Source of the DNA: Ciona savignyi
Taxonomy: Eukaryota; Chordata; Ascidiacea; Phlebobranchia; Cionidae
NCBI GenBank assembly: GCA_000149265.1
Contig: CH003313.1
Span: forward strand, 345,160-409,159
Direction of reading: 5' to 3'
DNA: 64,000 nucleotides
The position numbers and the translations under genes are program-made. Under the pieces are notes generated by a model. The model did not search any database and had not been told where the DNA came from. It was given only the letters and a program-made list of their open reading frames with translations. This document shows positions 49,301 to 56,479 of the stretch, one piece after another (positions within the stretch are counted from its first letter, which is position 1; every line of letters begins with the position of its first letter).

Positions 49301-52300
49301 AAGGCATGCTGGCTTACTAAGCATTCGTGCAGTAATGACCATTAATCTGATATTTACTTAAACTTCCACAGTGTGCACGGAATGTGTTGTATCATGGGGA
49401 GAATGGAATGCATGTGACCAAGGAACCAGGCTGCGAAAGCAGAAGGTGGTGGTTGAACCAGTGGGGGCAGTACCCCCCTGTCCATCCCTCCTGACTGATG
49501 TCGAAGGTAAATAAACAATAGGTGATTGCTTAACCCACATTTAGATTGGTGAACCCACATTGTGTTATATCTTAATCCCCATTTAATAAATGATATAACA
49601 GCTTGGATGTAGGTAAAAATAACAATATGTCCACTGTTTCTATACTTACATTAGTAAGAGTCTGGTCCAGCCCGTTGGTCTAGTGGTTAAGTGCATCGCC
49701 TTTCAATCTTCGTCCGACGAAATAGCGCAATGGATTAGTGCGTTGTCCTTTGTATGTTTTTTTGAAGGGTTGCAAGTTCGAAAATTGTCGCTATCTAATC
49801 GGTTATGTCTTTTGGCAAAGCACTTAATGGACATTGCCTGAACCCAGTAGAATAATGAGTTCTACCTAACTGAGGGAGCGTCGCAATCATACACAGCACA
49901 TTTATATAGCTTTGGTAACCCGGTGGTGGGTCCAAGTTAAACTGACAATTGCCCGTGTGTTAAACACCCCTTGCATTTTCACTGTGGATATTCATTTAGA
50001 ACTAACCACAAACCATTTTACAGAGTGTGTAGATTGCGAATTATACTGGGGTGATTGGGAAGCTTGCGCTGGAGGGTCCCGTTCAAGATCTCAGCAAGTG
50101 TTAACGGAACCCTTGGTGCCGGCAACGTTTGTCCAGAATTGCAAACCGAAACTGAAGGTTGATAAACCCTTAATTTAAATAGTATTAAATTAAACGGATT
50201 ATGAAATATCAACCTGATGGTTAGCGACAAAAGGTAAAGTTAATCTGAACAGTAATGGTATCCCACTGTGCCTCACAAAAACGTACATCTCTGCATAGAA
50301 GTTGATAACAAATGCAATGGAAAACCAAAGACCATTGGAATAACGCAACACATGACTAAGTTGGAAACCGAAACGAATAACACAGAGGACAAAACAACTT
50401 AGAGATTCACTACTTAGTAAAGATGCTGATTAAATAGTTATGTTATAAGAAGTACTGTCTTTTGTGTCGAATAATTTTTACATATCAAGAACTCTATTCT
50501 GCTGACTTATTTTGAAACTCTTAAGACTTTAATATAATATTTATATATATAAAATACACTGTTTGTCTGAAGAAACTAATCTAACGTATTTCTCCAGTTT
50601 GCGTGCACTGTGAAGTGGCTTGGGCAGACTGGGGCGAGTGTCAGGATGGAACGATGATCCGACTTCAGTACGTTGTCGTACCCAACGAGGGGGCTGGTAA
50701 TCAGTGCGAGGAACTGTTGACTGAAGTGCAAGGTAATGGACACTGGGAAAGCTAAATAAATGCTTATTTAATGTCAACGATTACTCACGAGATATTAAAT
50801 ACCTTGGTCACATGGAAATAAAAAATAGTATTCTATCCTATTGATAGCACATATATTGGTTAGGCTTGATGTTTTTCGAAGGGGTTCAAGATACAAACCA
50901 CTTCTTAGTATTTTGAATAGGTAAAAATATCCTATTTTAAAAATCCATTGCTGTGATTTACATAACACCCATGAAATCTCTATCTTTAAACATGCTTATA
51001 AACAAACGTAACTAACTACTATCCTGATGTACCATAGGCACATCATCTGAATATTTGGAGCATTATGTGTAGGTTTATGACATAATTTCAACAGAAATAT
51101 GCAATCTAATAAGATAGATTTTTGGATACAATTGAATGCAACATCTTTGCATCACATTTAATGAAATAAAATTGTATTTGTTTGCAAAACAATATCTTGT
51201 GCAGATTGTGCGACTTGCGTGGTTGAGTGGTCCGACTGGGGGAACTGTGTTGATTTTAAGCGAAGCCGTCAGCAAAAAGTGGTTGTACAACCAGTGGGTC
51301 CGGGTATTGCTGAATGCCCTGAGTTACAGGAAGAAAAAGAAGGCAAGAATATTTTTTTATTTTAGCAAATTGTTTTACTGTTGCTGAAATAACGTAACTG
51401 GTTTCTGAAAAATTGGAAATTTAACAGTTTTTGATAGAAAGTAGCAGTAAAATTTTAAGGATTTATTTTTAATAAACCTGAATTTTTGGGTTAAGTGGTA
51501 CGGCTACAAAATTGTTTGTGTAGTATAACGCGTTAGTAAAGTCACGAAAGATGTCTGTTTAATCTTCTTTAATTCAAACTTAGTGAAAATTCCATTAACT
51601 AAATGTGAAAAACAAGTATTTTTGGAACGAATAGCATTTATCCAACCCAACAGATTGCACTTGTGTACCTTTATTTGACTCTTTTTTTTTCTTTTTAAAA
51701 CATGATAGGAGTGGAGAATGCTTATACCCATAGGTGAACTAATGACAGTTGTTACAATACAGGTAATTATCAGATTACCTTTGTGTTCCAATGCAGTATT
51801 AATATTATTTGCAATTAAAATTTGATATTACATTAAATTTGATTGATCCTATTAAATTCAATTAATCAAATGTTCGTTCAATTCTTTTTCCAAGGACACA
51901 AAACCTTATGGTGATGTGGTTCTAAAAACCATGGTGATGTGGTTATGAAAATAAATGAGAAAAACTTGCATTACAGCTTGTGGTGAGTGTGTGGTTGAAT
52001 GGACCGAATTCAGCCAGTGCGCTGACGGATTGATGACCAGAAGTCAATATCTTGTGCTAGCTCCTCCTGGACTCCAATGCCCTGACATGAAAATAGAGAC
52101 ACAAGGTAAGCTTGGTTGCAATATTGAATCAAAAATACTTCAGTGTAAGGCAACACTAGAGATTGTATATTTGATTAATGTTGTGAGAGGTGTTTATTCT
52201 GGCATGAGGGAAACCTATAGGGGTGTTAAAAGTTAAAATAGTGGCATTTATCAGAATACCACTTGCCTAACACCAAGTTGGCAAAACTATTGCAATTATT

Positions 52301-55300
52301 CATTCATGGTACCGATATTGTGTGTTTTTCAATATGTATTTTTCAAGCAATGTTTGTTAAGTGCTGAAAGACCTAAGCAGCTGGTATAAATTCTGCAAAC
52401 TTCTGACTTACACACTAATTTACTATCAATGGGCCAACTGTTACACATTTTGCTAATATTTTGTAACTAAAATTTTATCAGAATGTTCGGATTGTGCTGT
52501 GGAATGGAGTGACTGGAGTTTCTGTGTTAACAACAAACAATCGAGAATACAAAGCATTGTTACAGCACAATCGGGCAACGGTGTGGAATGCCCAACACTG
52601 CAAACTGAAACAAGAGGTGATTGTTACATAACAAGTGCAGCTATTGTTCGTTAGACATGAAATCAGTCTACCATACACAGTTTAAAATTCCAAGATTTTT
52701 TACCTTTTTACATACAATACTTATATTGTTATATTTGATATAACAATTTAATCATAATAATAAGGAATGTGTATTTAGTAATATTAAAAGTTTAAAACAC
52801 TAGATGTAATTTTTTTGCAGATTGTGCTGAGCCCGTAGTGGAGCCGACACCCACTCAGCCAACCACCAAACCCCCAACAGAACCACCCACAGAACCACCA
52901 ACTGAACCACCAACAAAACCCCCAACAGAACCACCCACAGAACCACCAACTGAACCACCCACAGAACCACCAACTGAACCCCCAACAGAACCACCAACAG
53001 AACCACCAACTGAACCACCCACAGAACCACCAACTGAACCACCCACAGAACCACCAACTGAACCACCCACAGAACCACCAACTGAACCACCCACAGAACC
53101 ACCAACTGAACCACCCACAGAACCACCAACAGAACCACCCACAGAACCACCAACAGAACCACCAACAGAACCACCCACAGAGCCCCCAACAGAACCAGCC
53201 CAAACGGATGTACTGTGCAGATACGTCCGAAACTTCCTTGGCCACAACGGCAAACCTCGCATGCGTGACATCCTCCTGCTTGGTGATGAATCTGGCAGCA
53301 TCGGGTGGTACAACTTCGAAAAGATGAAGAATGCTTTCAAGGTAACTGGGATAGGATATTCATGTGTATCTACGTAGATGGGAAACGCATGAGGCATTAA
53401 CCCACAGGCAATTGTCATATTACCTCACGCCCACCGTGTAGTTACCGGACATATTGCAGTGCGTTGTGTATGATCAAGACGTTCCTTCCATTTGGTAGAA
53501 CCCATTATTCTATGTTCAGGCAATATTCGTTAAGTCTCTTGCCCTAGATCATAACCGACTAGTTAGCAACCAGTTTCGTAACTGCTACCCTTCGGCTGAT
53601 AGGTGACACATTAATCCACCAAGCTAATCAGAAACGATTTCAAATCAAGTTTTGGAAACAATTTTAAACTTGGATCATATCATATATAGTAGGATAGAAT
53701 GTGTTAATCCCCGTGGATGGAAAAACCAAGGGGCATGGTATGGAGGTTTAAGCACAGCGGTCATACCATGATGGTCATACCAAAGAGCTTTTGATCCTTA
53801 GCATTACTACTTGGTTCATGCTTGTAATCTATAAATTATTGAAATAATAAATAAGAATAAATATAATTTAAAATGGAGGCCAGTCACATATTTATCCATG
53901 AACCACACAGGCCGTGGCACAGAATGTGAATGGAGGAATTGGGGATCAATCCACCCAAATTGCAATGATGTCATTTTCTCGATGGTCACGTCTTCAATTT
54001 GGGTTCGACCAATACGAAACTGCTGATGAGGTGGTTCAGGGCATCAGTGCAACTATTTTCCGTGGTGGTTATCGGTCAAAGATTGGAAATGCACTTTTGG
54101 ACGCCAACACTTGGATGTTTCAACAATCCCAAGGTACCACCCTAACTTACATTATGTTCGACCGATTAGATTGGTGAGTAAGGGAGTTGCGTTTTGGTCG
54201 AAGGGTTGCTGGTTTGAAAATGGTCGATAGCTGGTTGTTTTTGTCACACTTGGCAGACATGCCAAAGCCCAATGGATTGATAGGTTCTACCAAATTAAAG
54301 GATGTCTAATCATCCTAAATTGAATTCCCTGTCAAACACATAATGGCATGTGACTGTGTATTTGACGTTTAGTTAGGGATTACAAGCACATATTGTCATT
54401 CTACTATTGCTAGTGGCCTGAGATAGACTGCACCTTTCTTGCTTACAAGATAATTCAATACAACACAGGAATCCTTATTCTCTGTTTATTGATGTTTTTT
54501 CAGAATGTGTTGCAAAATTTATATTTAATACTATTTGCAGAAATAAATACTACAGATATTTGATGTATCTGTAGTATTTATTTCTGCAAAATAGTAATAA
54601 AGATAAATGTTTTTTTCATATCACCAAAAATAAAATATTGCATAGACAACTGTAGAAGATCTATCATGTAATAAAGCAAGTAACTAATATTTTCATTAGG
54701 AAAATTATTAACTGGGTTATGGTTATCAATCCTTAAATTGCACTGTTTATCAAGCATAAGATTTTTATCTGAAAAACTCGGGTTTAGTTTATTAAGCTAT
54801 TTTAAAATAGAGTATTCAATAATGCATACACTTTAAAATACAAAATAAGATTGGCAAAAAATGACAAATTGACTACTGTTAAAGTGCCCTAACATTACAA
54901 AAAATAAGGAAGTGATGTTAAAAATTAAATCAACTAAACAACTACTAAAGCATTGCTTTAATTATCCAGCACAAGCAGTGCAAATTTGAGGTTTACTTCT
55001 GGTTTACATTTGTACTCCTTCACAGGAATGCGTAGTTTCCCAGGACCAGGTGACAACATCGATCACGAAATTCTCATCGCCACCGATGGATGCAGAACTT
55101 CACTTGGATATTATCTCACTTCTGGCCTGAGGGCAATCAAGAAACGGGGAATTAAGGTGAGATATTTAGAGTTTCCTCGTCCGTAAGTATTTATGGTGTA
55201 TAATTGGATACTCAAGAAAGTTAACAACGGGGCAAAAAATAAGAGTTATAACATATTATATACTATTTACCAACACGTCGCTTAGAGGCAGGATATTTAT

Positions 55301-55860
55301 ATTTTATCCACATGAATGGGAAAAGTCAAAGACGTTATCACATAGTTAACCGTCAGATTACCAAACTGATTGCAGATTGTTTTATATGATTGAAACGGTT
55401 CTTTAGTTGTAGAAGAACCCAATTGTCCGTCGTAATCAATGTTAAAAAACTAAAATGCATTATTTTCACTGCAAAAGCAAAAAGTGTGGAACAATTTCTG
55501 ATTCCTTGATAGACACAAAAAAGAGTTTTGTGTTGCAAAAAAATGCTGAAGATAGCTGCAGTTATTAAACAGGTGTGCTTACTGCTTAGCAATGCTCTCG
55601 TCATGTATGCAGAGAGCTTTAATATTTGTTATTACCCACATGTGCACTTAGCAATGCCTTGTGATTTTTGTTCATACATGCATTTGCATTATTCTCCTTA
55701 TTTCCAGCTATCCGTCCTGGCAATCTACGCTCGAGATCCTCGTTGTCAGGAAACCATTCGTTCCATGGTGGATGACCCCAACGACTTGTACGAGGTTGGC
55801 GACTGGGCGGCGCTTGATAACATGAACGAACAGGTCCAAGCAGGGGCTTGCAGGCCATAA
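34348..55860 (+). CDS. Large secreted mosaic protein: SEA-like, sushi x2, TSP1-like x17, PPTE repeats, VWA
   Basis: About 30 exons give roughly 1,530 residues. Exons 1-2 (34348-34453, 35097-35161) encode a signal peptide ('MTKWLFAIAILHLTGNCLG') and a Tyr/Asp/Gly-rich stretch. Later exons are given under the domain entries. The open frame ends at TAA 55858-55860 after the VWA domain, with no C-terminal membrane segment or anchor signal, so the product is probably secreted. Sushi, TSP1 and VWA modules are adhesion or matrix modules in animals, so a role in extracellular matrix, egg or sperm coat, or immune recognition is plausible; which one is unknown. I do not recognise this exact architecture. 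Oddities: exon 17 has one extra base and exon 23 lacks one, so the frame is broken as given; a small exon at 35997-36018 does not fit in phase; one intron is GC-AG. Start chosen for the signal peptide; the open frame continues upstream to 34219 without one. Confidence 0.85.
35177..35264 (-). repeat. SINE family A copy in intron 2 of the mosaic gene
   Basis: Plus strand reads 'tttttttaccggtaagcg', 'tttcgagtccataatggttt', 'agtcacc', then 'gcgttaaccatttggcctcac', the reverse complement of the complete family A layout. It starts only about 15 nt after the exon 2 donor. Confidence 0.7.
35997..36018 (+). other. Possible small exon 3 of the mosaic gene (phase unresolved)
   Basis: Acceptor ttctag and donor GTAATG flank 22 nt encoding 'SEGEIAR'. 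Spliced to the next exon at 37064 it would run into a stop within eight codons. Joining exon 2 (phase 0) straight to 37064 (phase 0) works. A weak donor nine bases further (AAT|GTTATT, 27 nt in total) would be roughly in frame. It may be an alternative exon, or a partner exon may have been missed. Confidence 0.3.
36270..36372 (-). repeat. SINE family A copy in the intron before the first SEA-like exon
   Basis: Plus strand reads 'ggtttcgaatatgtgattgg', 'ctcgtcacc', 'gatacatgtatcggcagc', 'gttaacatatggccaaacgac', the reverse complement of the family. Confidence 0.7.
37370..37665 (-). repeat. SINE family B copy, near full length
   Basis: Plus strand starts 'aggataggatatatg', passes 'gcgttaacacaagcgcaatcgtc', 'acctcgcgcccaccgtc' and 'gggcaatccgttaagtgtcttgcc', and ends near 'gactagtttcgaac'. 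This order recurs at 38.3, 53.4, 55.3 and 59.5 kb, and in reverse at 49.7 and 63.4 kb. Confidence 0.75.
38310..38460 (-). repeat. SINE family B copy, internally deleted
   Basis: 'atatgatattcatttttatcc', 'ggcaatcgtcagaatagcc' and 'cttcgcgtcgaccgcc' jump directly to 'gagcggttagtttcgacc', so the middle of the element is missing. Confidence 0.6.
41059..41116 (+). repeat. Two-copy tandem repeat, period 30
   Basis: 'atatctaatagaattaat' followed by A's and ttg occurs twice, 30 nt apart, in an intron of the mosaic gene. Confidence 0.85.
41307..41381 (+). other. Pro/Thr-rich linker exon of the mosaic protein
   Basis: A 75-nt phase 1-1 exon encoding 'ETTPAAPQTEPTPPSPTGRG' and a few Gly/Asp residues. 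It separates the SEA-like region from the sushi domains and looks like an O-glycosylated spacer. Confidence 0.75.
41475..41545 (+). repeat. Short 30-bp-period tandem repeat
   Basis: 'atgtgtcaaccagttgat' and close variants begin every 30 nt (gtgt at 41477, 41507, 41537), with more decayed units on both sides. Confidence 0.7.
41796..42560 (+). other. Two sushi (CCP) domains of the mosaic protein
   Basis: Exons 41796-41978 and 42366-42560, both phase 1-1. Each encodes one sushi domain of the six-cysteine type. The first runs C(SQILAP)...MEC...SIC-TFWC...FAC...W...PHC and the second FC...VSC...LCTFEC...VTC...HWSEDVPSC. The conserved Trp before the last Cys and the 'C.F.C.EG..L.G' core are present in both. 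Such domains mediate protein binding in complement regulators, selectins and matrix proteins. Confidence 0.85.
42015..42150 (+). repeat. SINE family B fragment between the sushi exons
   Basis: 'gaagggttgcaagttata', 'aacattgtctgaacttagtg' and 'gattgataggttttaccaaa' match the middle of family B. Confidence 0.6.
45616..46128 (+). mobile_element. pogo/Tigger-like MITE between repeat exons 17 and 18
   Basis: Left end CAGTGGAACCTCGCTTAT...GACCACC and right end GGTGGTCGCCAAGCGGGGTTACATTG form imperfect terminal inverted repeats of about 26 bp. Both ends are flanked by TA, as for Tc1/mariner/pogo elements. Internal copies of 'ggtggtcgcgtta'-type words are present. No transposase frame is recognisable in 513 bp. 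Confidence 0.7.
49671..49995 (+). repeat. SINE family B copy with tRNA-like head
   Basis: Starts 'gttggtctagtggttaagtg' (A-box-like) then 'catcgcctttcaatc'. A B-box-like 'ggttgcaagttcgaaa', 'aatggacattgcctgaaccc' and 'gacaattgcccgtgtgttaa' follow. An insertion of about 55 nt repeats part of the head. The element ends about 30 nt before the acceptor of exon 50024. Confidence 0.75.
52821..53341 (+). other. PPTE-repeat exon leading into the VWA domain
   Basis: A 521-nt exon. After a short start ('DCAEPVVEPTPTQPTTK') comes a tetrapeptide tract (52871-53194) of 324 nt, that is 27 units of Pro-Pro-Thr-Glu with one Lys variant. It then gives 'LCRYVRNFLGHNGKPRMRDI' and the first VWA strand with the MIDAS motif 'GDESGSIG' (D-x-S-x-S). 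The tract is probably an extended, O-glycosylated stalk carrying the VWA head. The opposite strand also reads open through the repeat in two frames, which is an artefact of repeat composition. Confidence 0.85.
52871..53194 (+). repeat. Coding minisatellite, 12-nt unit with 24-nt superperiod
   Basis: Units are variants of CCACCAACAGAA. In the middle they alternate regularly between ccacccacagaa and ccaccaactgaa, so the array expands in 24-nt steps. The length is an exact multiple of 12, so the frame is kept. Confidence 0.9.
53351..53625 (-). repeat. SINE family B copy right after the PPTE exon
   Basis: Plus strand starts 'ataggatattcatgtgtatc' 10 nt past the exon donor (53341) and runs through 'aggcaattgtcatattacctc' and 'gcgttgtgtatgatcaag' to 'gactagttagcaaccagtttcg'. 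It is near full length. Confidence 0.75.
54195..54320 (+). repeat. SINE family B fragment in the VWA intron
   Basis: 'cgaagggttgctggtttgaa', 'gattgataggttctaccaaa' and 'ttaaaggatgtctaatcatc' match the middle part of family B. Confidence 0.6.
54529..54596. repeat. Long near-perfect hairpin in the VWA intron
   Basis: A 25-nt arm (54534-54558) is followed by a 7-nt loop and its exact reverse complement (54566-54590). The match extends outward with one bulged base. The arm contains 'gcagaaataaatactacag'. Confidence 0.9.
55290..55440 (-). repeat. SINE family B fragment in the last intron of the mosaic gene
   Basis: 'caggatatttatattttatcc', 'tatcacatagttaaccgtcag' and 'gcagattgttttatatgatt' match the tail half of family B. 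Confidence 0.55.
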
Positions 55861-56239
55861 GGTTACTCAAGGTCACATTTGTCTGGTTACTTGAGGTCAA
55901 GTCTACAACATTGCACTGAACAGTCTATTTTTATTCCTGCATTAAAACTGCCTTTTAGATCTTAGTTAAAATTCAACACAAGATGTTCTGATATAGTTCC
56001 AGATTGTATGTAAATAACAAACATTCCAACCAGTTTTCACGACATTCTTTCTTCAAGCCCCAGCAGAAATAACAGCAGTACAACTGCCTTGTATGTTTTG
56101 TAACTTAGGTAATGCAGTAAGCGTCCACCATGCTCATATGTACCTAACGTGTTATCCATGTATATAACCATCGCTGCAGCTTTTTACGTCATTATATGTG
56201 ACGTCATGGCAGATAATGCTGACATCATCTACATAATAT

Positions 56240-56245
56240 AATAAA
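56240..56245 (+). terminator. Candidate poly(A) signal of the mosaic gene
   Basis: AATAAA 380 nt past the stop codon. An earlier ATTAAA occurs near 55942. Confidence 0.45.
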
Positions 56246-56266
56246 TCATTACATCGTGAATAGAGA

Positions 56267-56272
56267 TTTATT
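56267..56272 (-). terminator. Candidate poly(A) signal of the TMX2-like gene
   Basis: TTTATT on the plus strand is AATAAA on the minus strand, about 210 nt past the TMX2 stop codon and only 21 nt from the convergent plus-strand signal. Confidence 0.45.
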
Positions 56273-56479
56273 ATCAAACCACAGTACAGCACAAGAATTG
56301 TCCAGGTTAAAACTATCAGATATAAAGCACGAAGGATTCAAGCACTCCATATATTGCTACGAAAAGTGGTCAGTACCACCTCCACAATTGGGGTATTAAA
56401 CAAAGCTTGTGTTGATGATTTAATGAAGAATTATTGAGACAATCGTCAAACACGATGACAAATATGGCAAGAACAACGA

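Larger units (their letters stand above)
43104..52616 (+). other. Array of 17 TSP1-like repeats in the mosaic protein
   Basis: Fifteen exons: 43104-43241, 43679-43813, 44094-44228, 44408-44542, 45062-45332 (two repeats), 46519-46653, 47012-47281 (two repeats), 47880-48014, 48566-48700, 49372-49506, 50024-50157, 50598-50732, 51205-51342, 51977-52105, 52482-52616. Every intron is phase 1 and the standard repeat exon is 135 nt (45 residues). Consensus: C-x-D-C-x-V-x-W-x-x-W-x-x-C, then G-x-R-x-R-x-Q-x-V, then V-G-A-G-x-x-C-P-x-L, then E-x-E. Four cysteines per repeat and W-x-x-W are TSP1-like; W-x-x-W is a known C-mannosylation context in TSP1 domains. W-x-x-W is lost in repeat 1 (YNDW) and repeat 16 (WTEF). 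The next exon (52821) begins with the start of an 18th repeat ('DCAEPVVE') that runs into the Pro-rich tract. Confidence 0.85.
53911..55860 (+). other. Remainder of the VWA domain and C-terminus
   Basis: Exons 53911-54133, 55026-55156 and 55708-55860. They encode helices and strands in VWA order: 'IGDQSTQIAMMSFSRWSRL', 'GGYRSKIGNALLDA', 'HEILIATDGCRTS', 'RAIKKRGIKLSVLAIYARDP'. The MIDAS DxSxS (previous exon) and the TDG strand are conserved. The loop that usually reads GGxTxT is GGYRSK here, so the threonine ligand position is altered. The chain ends 'QVQAGACRP' and TAA. VWA domains bind protein ligands, often through a metal ion. Confidence 0.85.

Noticed and set aside
52784..53418. Long minus-strand open frames (Gly-Ser-Val and Trp-Phe-Cys repeats) across 52.8-53.4 kb
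   Set aside because: They are the reverse reading of the PPTE minisatellite. A 12-nt repeat without stops is open in several frames, and the plus frame alone joins to VWA exons.
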